A DNA stretch of 64,000 nt from Sphingomonas sp. 3P27F8 (GCF_005502745.1 NZ_SCNL01000008.1:62001-126000), one strand, 5' to 3'. Shown: positions 37,739 through 46,413, counted from the first letter of the stretch. The notes: generated from the sequence alone by a model not told the origin. A program made the numbers and translations.

Positions 37739-38269
37739 TCATTCATCGCTCTCAAATGGCACACCGGGCGGCGAGACAACGATCCGCCGCGCCAGCGACG
37801 GCGCGTGACCGGCACGCACCATCGCCCCGATCTGGCGCTCGCGCTGCCGATCGTCGGGCGCGACCTGCGCCCAGGGGCCGAACCGCCGCCGGCGCGCGAA
37901 CGCCAGCGCGGCATCCAGCGGGCGCTCCGCTATTGGCTCCAGCGCGACTGCCGCATCCGCCTCCTCCACGTGCGCCGCCCGCAATGCCTGCGCGACGCGG
38001 CGATCGCCGTAGCCGCGTCGCGCCAGCACTGCGGCGCGCATCTCGGCAAAGGCGCGATCATCGACATAGCCCAGTGCCGCCATGCGATCGGCCACGTTAG
38101 CAGGCTCAACTGGCGCGCCTTCCCAGCCGCGCTCACGAATTTTGCGGCGCAGATAATCGGCTAGTTTCCCCCGCGTCGTCGCGAAACGCTCGACATATCT
38201 CAGTGCCAGTTGATCGAGCGCAGCGGCGTTCAGGGGACGCGGAGAACGTGGTTGGCGAGGCACGGCCAT
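37739..38269 (-). CDS. recX: RecX family regulatory protein
   Basis: A 176-residue protein that resembles RecX, a modulator of RecA filaments. Visible features are ALRYVERFATTRGKLADYLRRKI (near 22), VADRMAALGYVDDRAFAEMRA (near 60) and RRVAQALRAAHV. The arrangement of three-helix repeats fits RecX. No recA lies adjacent and no LexA box was seen upstream. Start ATG at 38269 is preferred to a longer frame. The C-terminal region is Arg/Ala-rich and diverges. Confidence 0.78.
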   Translation of the reverse strand: MAVPRQPRSPRPLNAAALDQLALRYVERFATTRGKLADYLRRKIRERGWEGAPVEPANVADRMAALGYVDDRAFAEMRAAVLARRGYGDRRVAQALRAAHVEEADAAVALEPIAERPLDAALAFARRRRFGPWAQVAPDDRQRERQIGAMVRAGHAPSLARRIVVSPPGVPFESDE

Positions 38270-38364
38270 GTTGTTGCCACACTGACGAACGAATTTAAAC
38301 GCGCGGGGCGCGCAAATGCTGCCATGGAGCAAGCTTGCGACCCGCCGGGGCGCGCGAAAGGTTT

Positions 38365-40101
38365 ATGGACGGAATGACTACCCTCGATCCCACTCCCACG
38401 CAGGATGCGCTGCCGCGCCGCTTCGCGGATTTCGCAACGCTGGGCGAGGCGCTTGATTACGCGGCGCAGGGAACGCGCGGGCTGAATTTCCACGATGCGC
38501 GCGGCGCGCTGACCCGCGCCTATTCGTTCGCTGAACTGCGCAAAGACGCGCAGGCGGCGGCATGGCGGCTGATCGCCGACGGGATTGCGCCGGGCGATCG
38601 CGTCGCGCTGGTTGCCGAAACCGGGGCCGAATTCGCCGCGCTGTTTTTCGGCGCGGTCTACGCCGGCGCCTGGCCGGTGCCGCTGCCGCTGCCCACCTCG
38701 TTCGGCGGCAAGGAATCCTATATCGATCAGCTTAGTGTCCAGCTTTCGAGCTGCGATCCAAAGATGCTGATTTTCCCGCCGGAGCTGGCGGCGATGGCCG
38801 GCGCCGCGGCGGAAGCGCGCGACGTACGCGGCGTCGATTGGTCCGAGCTGCTCGCGGCCGAGCCGGTGCCCGTCGCGCTTCCGTCCGCACAGGGCGGGGA
38901 TATCGCCTATCTCCAATATTCCAGCGGCTCGACCCGTTTCCCGCATGGGGTGGCGATCACGCATCACGCGCTGCTCAACAATCTTGCCGCACATTCCCAT
39001 GGCATGCGACTGGTTGACAGTGATCGCTGCATTTCGTGGTTGCCGTGGTATCACGATATGGGGCTGGTTGGCTGCTTCCTGTCGCCAATCGCAAATCAGG
39101 TATCGACCGATTATCTCAAGACCGAGGATTTCGCGCGCCGGCCGCTCGCCTGGCTGGACATGATAAGCCGCAACGGCGGCACCTCGATCAGCTATTCCCC
39201 TACGTTCGGCTACGATATTTGCTCGCGCCGCATTTCCAGCCAGACGCGCGCTTCGGATCGCTTCGATCTGTCACGCTGGCGGCTTGCGGGCAATGGCGCG
39301 GACATGATCCGGCCGGACGTGATGCAGGGCTTCGTCGATGCCTTTGCCGATGCCGGCTTCAAGGCCAGCGCATTCCTGCCCAGCTATGGCCTGGCGGAGG
39401 CAACTCTGGCCGTATCGATCATGCCGCCGGGCGAGGGCATTCGCGTCGAACTGGTCGAGGAAACGCAGCTTTCCGGCGTCAAAGCCGGCGAGGATCGCCC
39501 GCAGCGGTATCGCGCGATCGTCAATTGCGGCAAGCCGGTGCGCGACATGACCGTCGAGATCCGCGAGGAGGACGGAACGCCACTGCCCGAGCGCGCGATC
39601 GGCAAGCTCTGGTGCACCGGTCCATCGGTGATGGTCGGCTATTTCCGAGACGACGATGCCACCGCCGCCTGTATGAAGGATGGATGGCTCGATACGGGCG
39701 ATATGGGTTATCTGTCGGACGGCTACGTCTACATCGTCGGCCGCGCCAAGGACATGATCATCGTCAACGGCCGCAATCACTGGCCGCAGGATATCGAATG
39801 GGCGGTCGAGCAGCTTCCCGGCTTCAAGCAGGGAGACATCGCCGCCTTCGCCATCACCACGCCGGGCGGCGAGGAGACTCCGGCGGTGCTCGTGCAATGC
39901 CGCACGTCCGACGATATCGAGCGCACCCGCCTGCGCGATGAAATTCGCGATCGGGTTCGCGCCGTGACAGGCATGAATTGCGTCGTCGAGCTTATCCCCC
40001 CGCGCACGCTCCCGCGCACAAGCTCAGGCAAGCTCAGTCGGGCGAAGGCACGCAACCTGTATCTATCGGGCGAGATCAAGCCTTACGCCATCGCCGCCTG
40101 A
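38365..40101 (+). CDS. Fatty acyl-AMP ligase
   Basis: A 578-residue ANL-superfamily adenylating enzyme. It resembles fatty acyl-AMP ligases (FAAL), which form acyl-AMP and hand it to an acyl carrier protein rather than to CoA. Motifs are LQYSSGSTRFPHGVAITHHA (A3-like loop, near 192), WLPWYHDMGLVG (near 228), GKLWCTGPSVMVGYF near 413, GWLDTGDMGYL near 442 and LPRTSSGKLSRAKARNLY (A10, catalytic Lys) near 551. The A3 loop has His where Lys is usual (FPHGV). In sphingomonads a FAAL-like enzyme is linked to sphingolipid synthesis, but no serine palmitoyltransferase or ACP gene lies nearby. Start ATG 38365 (or 38374) is plausible. Confidence 0.88.
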   Translation: MDGMTTLDPTPTQDALPRRFADFATLGEALDYAAQGTRGLNFHDARGALTRAYSFAELRKDAQAAAWRLIADGIAPGDRVALVAETGAEFAALFFGAVYAGAWPVPLPLPTSFGGKESYIDQLSVQLSSCDPKMLIFPPELAAMAGAAAEARDVRGVDWSELLAAEPVPVALPSAQGGDIAYLQYSSGSTRFPHGVAITHHALLNNLAAHSHGMRLVDSDRCISWLPWYHDMGLVGCFLSPIANQVSTDYLKTEDFARRPLAWLDMISRNGGTSISYSPTFGYDICSRRISSQTRASDRFDLSRWRLAGNGADMIRPDVMQGFVDAFADAGFKASAFLPSYGLAEATLAVSIMPPGEGIRVELVEETQLSGVKAGEDRPQRYRAIVNCGKPVRDMTVEIREEDGTPLPERAIGKLWCTGPSVMVGYFRDDDATAACMKDGWLDTGDMGYLSDGYVYIVGRAKDMIIVNGRNHWPQDIEWAVEQLPGFKQGDIAAFAITTPGGEETPAVLVQCRTSDDIERTRLRDEIRDRVRAVTGMNCVVELIPPRTLPRTSSGKLSRAKARNLYLSGEIKPYAIAA

Positions 40102-40149
40102 CGCTGTCGGCGGAGCCGGGCGGAAACGATTAGTCAACCCTGTTGGCGT

Positions 40150-42522
40150 ATGCGGCGGGGTGTGAGTACCAACCAGCCCCCCGCCGTTCGTCATTCGAAG
40201 GTTCCGATCGGGCCGCTGCTCGGTCTTTCCGAGGGGGACGATGCCGCCGCATGGGCGCGCATCCGCGGCGCGACGCTTCACGCCGGTCGTCAACTCGCAT
40301 TGTTCATGCTGGGCGTGAACGTCGTCGGCGCGGCTGTGGTGGTGATGCTGTTCGCCCGGGATGTGCCGCATTCCTGGCTCGGAATATGGGGCGCCGCGGT
40401 TGCGCTCGTTTCCGCCTTCGTCGCCATCCGGCGCCTGCAGACGAGCCCGCAGTCCGATGCGCTCGCGTCCGTCGCCGATCTCAGGCGAACCGGTATCGAA
40501 GGCGTGGCGCTCGCGGTGGTGTGGAGCGTTCCCGTACTGCTGTTCGGGCGACACGGCGATTCGGAGGCCGCACTGGCGCTGTGGATGGTGCTGTCGATTC
40601 TGATGTCAGCGGCCGCGATCGCGCTCGCGCCGCTGGTTCTGGCGGGGCTGGGCTTCATCGGCGGGGTCGCGCTGGCCGTCGCCGCCACGTTCGTCTTCAG
40701 CCATATCTATATTGCCGCGGCGGGATCGCTATTGTTCGCCGCGATCCTGATCGTAGGATGTGTTTCGCGCGCGCAGGCGCTGGTGCTGCTGCGCGGTTCG
40801 GAACTCACGCTTACCGATCGAGACGAAACCGTCAGCCTGCTGCTGCGCGAATTCGAGGATAGCGGCGCAGACTGGCTATGGGAAACCGATGCCCAGCGTC
40901 GCATCATCAAGGGCTCGTCGCGTTTCGCGGTAGCCCTTGGCCTTACCCCCAGCGCAATCGAGGGGATGCCGCTTCTCAAGGCGCTCGCCGGCCCGTCTTG
41001 GGACTCGGGCAATTTTTCACCGGCGCTTCGCCAACTGGCGGAAAAGCTCAAGAACCGCGAAAGCTTCCGCGATCTCGTCTTGCCGGTAACCGTTGAAGGA
41101 AGCCAGCGCTGGTGGGAAATCGCCGCCAGCCCGCGCTACGATGACCGCGGCGATTTCGTCGGTTTCCGCGGCGTCGGCTCCGACGTGACCGAGCAACGCA
41201 CCACCGCCGACAAGATCAGCCGCATGGCCCGATATGACGCGCTGACTGGCCTGCCCAATCGCCTTCTGGTGAACGAGGCGCTGAGCCGGGCGTTGGCCGA
41301 CGCGGAGAAATGGGGTTCGCGCTGTGCCTTCATGATGATCGACCTCGATCGCTTCAAGGCGGTCAACGATACGCTCGGCCACCCTATCGGAGACCGGTTG
41401 CTCGGCCGCGTATCGGAACGGCTGGCGCAACTTGTCACGGACAACGAGACGGTCGGCAGGCTCGGCGGCGATGAATTCGCCGTGGTAGTGCGCGACGCGA
41501 CCGACACCGAGCGGGTCGAACGACTCGCGCATACGATCATCGAAACGCTCTCGCGCCCCTATGAGGTGGATCAGCACACCTTGTGGATAGGCGCGTCTGT
41601 GGGTGTCGCCACTTCTCCACGCGATGGACGAACAGCGGAAAACCTGATCCGCTCGGCAGACCTCGCGCTCTACCGCTCCAAAGATGCCGGCGGCGGATCG
41701 TTCCACACCTACGATCCGCAACTTCACGTCAATGCGGAGGAGCGCCGCGTGCTGGAGATCGCGCTGCGCAACGCCCTCGATCGCGGCGAGCTACATCTCC
41801 AGTATCAGCCAGTTGTGGAAGCCACGAGTGGTCATCTCACTGGCTTCGAGGCGCTGTTGCGCTGGCATAGCCCGGAATTCGGCATCGTCAGCCCAGCCAA
41901 GTTCGTACCGCTCGCCGAGGAAGCCCGGCTGATCGGTCCGATCGGCGAATGGGTCGTCCGCACCGCATGCGCCGAGGCCGCGCGCTGGCCGGACGACGTG
42001 CGCGTCGCTGTCAACGTCTCTCCGGAGCAATTGCACAATCCCAATTTCGTCACTGTCGTCGCCCAGGCGCTTTCAACATCGGGGATCGCGCCCAGCCGGC
42101 TCGAGCTGGAAGTGACCGAGAGCGTCTTCATGCGCGAAGGCACCGGCGCGGTGAAGGTGCTCGAGCGCATTCTCGATATGGGCGTCCGGCTCAGCCTTGA
42201 CGATTTCGGCACTGGTTATTCCTCGCTTGGTTATCTCAGCCGGACTCGTTTCTCCTCGATCAAGATCGATCGCAGCTTCGTGCAAGGCGCGTCACGCGGT
42301 GTGCCGGAGGCGCTCGCAATCATCTGCGCGGTGGTCGCGCTCGCCCGCAGCCTTGGCATGGCAACGACCGCCGAGGGCGTGGAAACCGAGGCCGAACTCA
42401 ACATGATTCGGGAACTCGGCTGCTCCAAGATCCAGGGCTTCTATTTCGGACGCCCACTGCCCGTGGAGGAGGCACGCGCGCTTGCCAGGCGCCATCGCCC
42501 CGACGCCTACGTTGCGGCTTAA
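40150..42522 (+). CDS. Membrane-bound GGDEF/EAL protein with PAS domain
   Basis: A 790-residue protein. About residues 45-215 form several transmembrane helices of an unnamed MASE-like sensor, about 235-345 a PAS domain, about 350-520 a GGDEF domain with RLGGDEFAVVV intact, and about 530-780 an EAL domain. The EAL domain has LTGFEALLRWHSPEF, LEVTESVF, LDDFGTGYSSLGYLS, IKIDRSFV and EGVETEAELNM, the catalytic set of c-di-GMP phosphodiesterases. No RxxD inhibitory site is visible just upstream of GGDEF. It could synthesise and degrade c-di-GMP; which activity dominates is not readable. It starts 48 nt after the FAAL gene. Confidence 0.95.
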   Translation: MRRGVSTNQPPAVRHSKVPIGPLLGLSEGDDAAAWARIRGATLHAGRQLALFMLGVNVVGAAVVVMLFARDVPHSWLGIWGAAVALVSAFVAIRRLQTSPQSDALASVADLRRTGIEGVALAVVWSVPVLLFGRHGDSEAALALWMVLSILMSAAAIALAPLVLAGLGFIGGVALAVAATFVFSHIYIAAAGSLLFAAILIVGCVSRAQALVLLRGSELTLTDRDETVSLLLREFEDSGADWLWETDAQRRIIKGSSRFAVALGLTPSAIEGMPLLKALAGPSWDSGNFSPALRQLAEKLKNRESFRDLVLPVTVEGSQRWWEIAASPRYDDRGDFVGFRGVGSDVTEQRTTADKISRMARYDALTGLPNRLLVNEALSRALADAEKWGSRCAFMMIDLDRFKAVNDTLGHPIGDRLLGRVSERLAQLVTDNETVGRLGGDEFAVVVRDATDTERVERLAHTIIETLSRPYEVDQHTLWIGASVGVATSPRDGRTAENLIRSADLALYRSKDAGGGSFHTYDPQLHVNAEERRVLEIALRNALDRGELHLQYQPVVEATSGHLTGFEALLRWHSPEFGIVSPAKFVPLAEEARLIGPIGEWVVRTACAEAARWPDDVRVAVNVSPEQLHNPNFVTVVAQALSTSGIAPSRLELEVTESVFMREGTGAVKVLERILDMGVRLSLDDFGTGYSSLGYLSRTRFSSIKIDRSFVQGASRGVPEALAIICAVVALARSLGMATTAEGVETEAELNMIRELGCSKIQGFYFGRPLPVEEARALARRHRPDAYVAA

Positions 42523-42610
42523 GACAATCCGGGAGCACCGGCCCTGGTTCGCCTAACGACGTCTCCCCTATTGCCGCCGCCGCCGCGTCGCGTTAGGGGC
42601 GATCCCACGT

Positions 42611-42687
42611 AGGGGTGTAGCTCAGCTGGTTAGAGCGTCGGTCTCCAAAACCGAAGGCCCTCGGTTCGAATCCGAGCTCCCCTGCCA
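42611..42687 (+). tRNA. tRNA-Trp (CCA)
   Basis: A complete 77-nt tRNA including encoded CCA. The anticodon loop CTCCAAA gives anticodon CCA, the D-stem is GCTC/GAGC, the anticodon stem TCGGT/ACCGA, and the T-arm CTCGG TTCGAAT CCGAG. The acceptor stem is AGGGGTG with CTCCCCT, which pairs except for a U-U mismatch at positions 6-67. It lies 88 nt after the GGDEF/EAL gene. Confidence 0.97.
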
Positions 42688-42879
42688 CTTTCACTTTATC
42701 GCCGAGAACATGGCGTTGCCGGGATCGCGCCCGTGGGAACATTCCCGCTTGCCTTCTAACCGCGCACAAGCAGGGCGTCATTTGTAGCTGGCCACGGCTA
42801 TTTAGCGATCGCGAAACATAGCCACGGCAACTTGAGCGGTCATCGTTCGGGCAATCGTATCGCACGGATCAGCAGCACG

Positions 42880-44487
42880 TCAGACGGCTATCCGCTCCTC
42901 GGGTGCGACAAGGCCCCGTAGCGTTTCAATCCGGTCAGCTTCGCGCACCGGCTTGTCAGCGCGAATACGATTGATGCGCGGGAAGCGCATTGCGAGCCCG
43001 GACTTGTGCCGTCTGCTCTCGTGGATCGAATCGAACGCAATTTCCAGCACCAGCGAGCGGTCGAGCTCCCGGACCGGCCCGAAACGGTTCACGGTGTGCG
43101 TTCGGACATGGTGGTCGAGCCATTTCAGCTCGGCATCGGTAAAGCCGGAATAGGATTTGCCGACGGGCAACAGTTCAGCGCCTGCCTCGGGATCGCCGTT
43201 CCAGCAACCAAATGTGTAGTCGGAATAATAGGAGGATCGCCGCCCATTGCCGCGCTGTGCGTACATGAGCACGCAATCGACCAGCAGCGGGTTGCGTTTC
43301 CATTTATACCACAGGCCGGTCGGGCGACCGGCAACGTACGGGCTGTCGCGGCGCTTGAGCATCACGCCCTCGATTGCCTGGTCGCGCGCGCCATCTCGGA
43401 TCGCGCCGAGCGCTTCGATCGAGGTGGCGGGTACGATCGCGCTCAGATCGAATCGCATCGGATCAAGTCCTGCTGCGAGTCGCTCGAGCCTCATGCGTCG
43501 CTTGTCCCACGACAACGGCCGCAGATCCTCTTCACCCACCAGCAAAACGTCGAACAGGCGAACGAAAGCGGTGAATTGTTCCAGCATCTTACGCGAGACG
43601 GCCTTGCGATTGAGTCGCTGCTGCAAGGCGTTGAAGCTGGCCGCACCACCCTGCTCGCCGCCTTGGAAAACACCACGCACCAGCAATTCGCCGTCGAGAA
43701 CGACCGGCTCCGTCAGTAAGCCGAGCAGTTCAGGGAAACTCTGCGTGATATCGTCGCCGGAACGCGAGTATATGCGGGTTTCCGTACCGTGCACGATCTG
43801 CACCCGAATACCGTCCCATTTCCATTCGACCACATATTGTTCGAGATCGACGACCGTTTCGCCGAGCGGGTTGGCGAGCATGAATGGTCGGAACAGCGGC
43901 GCGCCGGCAGTGACAGGCGGCGGCCCACTACCGGCCGCCCAATCGAACAATTCGGCATAGGGCGCGCGCTGCCCGTGCCAATATTCTTCCACGTCCGCGA
44001 CCGCCACGTCAAACGCTTGCGCGAATGCGACTTTTGCCAGCCGCGCCGAAACGCCGTTACGCATCGCGCCGGTTGCGAGCTTGAGCAACGCATAACGCCC
44101 GTTCGCATCGAGCCGATCGAGCAGCGCGGGCAAATCGTGCCGCACTGTCGCGCGCGTCATCGCGCGCAACAGTTCCACCGCCTCGCTAAGGGTGGGCGGC
44201 AGCGGATGCTCAGTCGGTTCCGGCCAAAGCAGACTGACGGTTTCGGCCGTATCGCCCACATAATCGCGCGACAGGCCGAACAATATGGGATCGACGCGTT
44301 CCGCAACTAGCTGGCGCACTATACCTGATTTTACGGCGGGAAATTCCAATTCGTTGGTAAGCGCAGCCAGTGCCCAGCCTCGATCGGGATCGGGTGTCTC
44401 GCGCAGATAAGCGGCGATCAGCGCCAGCTTTCCGTTGCGCGAGCGCGTATAGGTGAGCGCGTCGAGCAAGGCCGCGAACGCCTCCAA
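42880..44487 (-). CDS. ATP-dependent DNA ligase of the ligase-associated repair group
   Basis: A 535-residue ATP-dependent DNA ligase that joins nicks after forming ligase-AMP on a lysine. The nucleotidyltransferase motif I is EWKWDGIRVQ (Lys near 226), followed by YSRSGDDITQSFPEL, VVLDGELLVRG, EGVMLKRRDSPY and GLWYKWKRNP. This resembles the bacterial ligases that pair with a metallo-beta-lactamase-fold exonuclease. The start is probably TTG at 44487, because a perfect AGGAGG sits 6 nt upstream and the resulting LEAFAALLDAL start fits the family; ATG at 44505 overlaps the exonuclease gene and has no ribosome site. Confidence 0.93.
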   Translation of the reverse strand: MEAFAALLDALTYTRSRNGKLALIAAYLRETPDPDRGWALAALTNELEFPAVKSGIVRQLVAERVDPILFGLSRDYVGDTAETVSLLWPEPTEHPLPPTLSEAVELLRAMTRATVRHDLPALLDRLDANGRYALLKLATGAMRNGVSARLAKVAFAQAFDVAVADVEEYWHGQRAPYAELFDWAAGSGPPPVTAGAPLFRPFMLANPLGETVVDLEQYVVEWKWDGIRVQIVHGTETRIYSRSGDDITQSFPELLGLLTEPVVLDGELLVRGVFQGGEQGGAASFNALQQRLNRKAVSRKMLEQFTAFVRLFDVLLVGEEDLRPLSWDKRRMRLERLAAGLDPMRFDLSAIVPATSIEALGAIRDGARDQAIEGVMLKRRDSPYVAGRPTGLWYKWKRNPLLVDCVLMYAQRGNGRRSSYYSDYTFGCWNGDPEAGAELLPVGKSYSGFTDAELKWLDHHVRTHTVNRFGPVRELDRSLVLEIAFDSIHESRRHKSGLAMRFPRINRIRADKPVREADRIETLRGLVAPEERIAV

Positions 44488-44488
44488 A

Positions 44489-45499
44489 TTAATCCTCCTC
44501 GTCATATAGGCCGACTACCGAAAGCGCGCGCGCCGATCGCTGATGAAGCTCGCACCAGCGCAGCAGCCCATCTTCCCTGCCGTGCGTGATCCAGGTTTCC
44601 GCCGGATCCACCTCCGCGATTGTCTGCGTCAATTCGTTCCAGTCGGCATGGTCGGAGATCACCAGCGGCAGCTCGACATTGCGCTGCCGCGCGCGTTGCC
44701 GCACGCGCATCCAGCCGGATGCCATCGCCGTCATTGGCTCGGGCAGTCGTCGGGCCCAGCGATCGTTTAACGCGCCAGGCGGGCACAGCACCATCCTGCC
44801 TTTCATCGCCTCTCTGGGCGTATCCATCACCAGTGCCAGCGGCCCCAACGCCACGCCATGTTCCTCATAAAGCGCGCACATCTGCGCCATCGCGCCATGA
44901 AGGTAGATCGTATCGTGATACGCGGCGCGACGCAGCTCGGCGATAACGCGCTGCGCCTTGCCGAGCGCATAAGCGCCGATGAGGATGCAGCGCTCCGGAT
45001 TGAGCGCACGCGCTTCGAGCAGATGGGCGATCTCCCGCTCGATCGGCGGGTGGAGGAACACCGGCAGACCAAACGTCGCCTCGGTGACCAGCACATCGCA
45101 CGGCACCGGCACGAATGGTGCGCAGGTTGGGTCGGCCCGGCGCTTGTAATCGCCGGTGATAACGATCCTTTCACCCGCACATTGCAGCAATATCTGCGCG
45201 GATCCAAGCACGTGGCCCGCCGGCACGAACGTCGCCGTCACACCGCCGGGCAACTCCACGGTCTCGCCGTAAGGCACCGGCACCGATTTACCCGCCTCGC
45301 CATAACGCAGCGCCATGATGGCCAGCGTTTCCGGGGTGGCGAAAACGCGCGCATGGCCGCCGCGCGCATGATCGCCATGTCCGTGAGTCACAAGCGCCCG
45401 CGCTACGGGCATGCCCGGATCGATCCAGCAATCCGCAGGCGCGACGTACAACCCCGCCTCGCCGGGCCTGACCCAGCTACCGTTACGCACGCGCGGCAC
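44489..45499 (-). CDS. Ligase-associated DNA repair exonuclease (metallo-beta-lactamase fold)
   Basis: A 336-residue protein of the metallo-beta-lactamase/beta-CASP-like family found with ATP-dependent DNA ligases in predicted DNA-damage modules. The metal motif is VTHGHGDHARGGHA near residue 37, followed by VPAGHVLGSAQILLQ near 92, ITGDYKRRADP near 113 and EATFGLPVFLHPP near 139. It probably trims DNA ends before ligation (inference). The start is probably GTG 45499, or GTG 45490. Its stop lies 2 bases before the ligase TTG, so the two are coupled. Confidence 0.9.
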   Translation of the reverse strand: MPRVRNGSWVRPGEAGLYVAPADCWIDPGMPVARALVTHGHGDHARGGHARVFATPETLAIMALRYGEAGKSVPVPYGETVELPGGVTATFVPAGHVLGSAQILLQCAGERIVITGDYKRRADPTCAPFVPVPCDVLVTEATFGLPVFLHPPIEREIAHLLEARALNPERCILIGAYALGKAQRVIAELRRAAYHDTIYLHGAMAQMCALYEEHGVALGPLALVMDTPREAMKGRMVLCPPGALNDRWARRLPEPMTAMASGWMRVRQRARQRNVELPLVISDHADWNELTQTIAEVDPAETWITHGREDGLLRWCELHQRSARALSVVGLYDEED

Positions 45500-45617
45500 C
45501 GGCAGGCTCTGGCGGCATGGTGCGGCTTAAAAACACCGCTGGCAGCCGCATCAGCTTTTCGATCTTGTCGTAGTTAAGTGCTGAGCGCGCACGCGAAGAA
45601 AACGTCGCGCGCGTCAT
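45483..45617 (-). CDS. Possible 44-residue ORF upstream of the exonuclease
   Basis: An ATG at 45617 opens a 44-residue frame (MTRATFSSRARSALNYDKIE at the start, then KLMRLPAVFLSRT) whose stop lies 17 nt inside the exonuclease GTG. The GC-rich third positions look coding, but there is no clear ribosome site and no recognised family. It may be a leader peptide or chance. Little else is seen in 45618-45740: one GGAAC-N16-GGTT on plus at 45687-45711, weakly like an EcfG promoter. Confidence 0.3.
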   Translation of the reverse strand: MTRATFSSRARSALNYDKIEKLMRLPAVFLSRTMPPEPAGAARA

Positions 45618-45740
45618 TGTCTGTCGCTTTTTCGTCAACCAGCCCATTGGCCGGTCCCCGCACGCGCAGTCGATTGTTCGCCAAAGGGAACTCTTCGTGA
45701 TGTCTGTGGTTCAGGCAGCGGACCCAATCCACAGAAACTA

Positions 45741-45770
45741 AAAGGCGGCTCGCTGTAGCGAGCCGCCTTC
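45741..45770 (-). terminator. Strong intrinsic terminator after the PPOX-like gene
   Basis: AAGGCGGCTCGC and GCGAGCCGCCTT form a 12-bp perfect stem with a 4-nt loop. Read on the minus strand it ends in CCTTTTAGTTT, a good T-tract; on plus it ends CCTTCTTTATC, so it may work in both directions. It lies about 60 nt downstream of the pyridoxamine-oxidase-fold gene, in the 45618-45828 gap. Confidence 0.85.
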
Positions 45771-45828
45771 TTTATCTCACCGCTCATAACGCTTTCACCC
45801 GCACGTGGCCGGGTTTCAACAATGATTA

Positions 45829-46326
45829 TCAAGCGGATTCTGCGGTCGTATTGACCTTCGCGTGGTGCCCTTCCTCGTCCGATCGGATCGTGCCGCCGAA
45901 CAGCATCTTCACCTTGCCCGCGATGGACAAATCGGTTTCCCACAATTCCGCATTGTCGATGTCCACACGCAACAACGCGAGGTTCGCATCATCCTTGCCG
46001 CCCGGAAACCATGCCTCAACCTGCTTGTTCCACAGCTTGTCAATCTGGGCCCGGTCGTTATCCACCCTGGCATTGCCGTGCAGGCAGGCGAAGAAATCGT
46101 GCCCCTTTGACACGAACTGGAGCATCAACGCGCCGCCGTCTGCAACGCGATTGTCGCGCCCGATGAAGAAGAACAACGTGTCCACCTGATCCTCGTCGAG
46201 CTGCGCCGTCAGCGGCTCGCTATGCGTACTGCCATCCGCCTGGCCGACCATCAGGAACGGGCTTTCCGACAGCTTCTTCCACAGATCGCTCTTCAACTTC
46301 TTCGCGTCGTTTTGGGTATCAGTCAT
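45829..46326 (-). CDS. Pyridoxamine 5'-phosphate oxidase-fold general stress protein
   Basis: A 165-residue split-barrel protein. Motifs are DLWKKLSESPFLMVGQADGS near 15, HSEPLTAQLDEDQVDTLFFFIG near 35, GNARVDNDRAQIDKLWNKQVEAWFPGG near 84 and DLSIAGKVKMLFGG near 132. This is the general-stress-protein-26 type of flavin- or F420-binding fold; the substrate is unknown. An EcfG-like promoter (TGAAC-N16-CGTT) 30 nt upstream suggests control by the general stress sigma factor, in keeping with the family name. A strong terminator follows. Confidence 0.88.
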   Translation of the reverse strand: MTDTQNDAKKLKSDLWKKLSESPFLMVGQADGSTHSEPLTAQLDEDQVDTLFFFIGRDNRVADGGALMLQFVSKGHDFFACLHGNARVDNDRAQIDKLWNKQVEAWFPGGKDDANLALLRVDIDNAELWETDLSIAGKVKMLFGGTIRSDEEGHHAKVNTTAESA

Positions 46327-46355
46327 GCACTCTGCTCCTCTCGGTTAATCCGAAG

Positions 46356-46380
46356 AACGAGGAACGAGGGCGTTGGTTCA
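46356..46380 (-). promoter_or_regulatory. EcfG-like general stress promoter
   Basis: On the minus strand TGAAC (from 46380), a 16-bp spacer, then CGTT (ending 46356) closely match the alphaproteobacterial EcfG consensus GGAAC-N16/17-CGTT, with one mismatch in the -35 element. The spacing places the transcript start about 20 nt before the ATG of the PPOX-fold gene. One such element can occur by chance. Confidence 0.55.
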
Positions 46381-46413
46381 TTGCCGAATGTAGCGAAGTT
46401 TTTAGTCGTGCGC

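Noticed and set aside
42611-42687. tRNA-Trp as an integration site for a mobile element
   Set aside because: No integrase, no transposase and no second copy of the tRNA 3' end was seen in the window.
42593-42865. Minus-strand ORF ending GELGFEPRAFGFGDRRSNQLS
   Set aside because: This is the reverse complement of the tRNA-Trp gene, a classic spurious ORF.
45676-45691. GTTC-N8-GAAC palindrome as a LexA box
   Set aside because: The alphaproteobacterial LexA site is a direct repeat GTTC-N7-GTTC; this is inverted with 8 nt and fits no known SOS consensus here.
45635-45943. 102-codon minus-strand frame overlapping the terminator and the PPOX-fold gene end
   Set aside because: It crosses a strong terminator and overlaps a certain gene in another frame.
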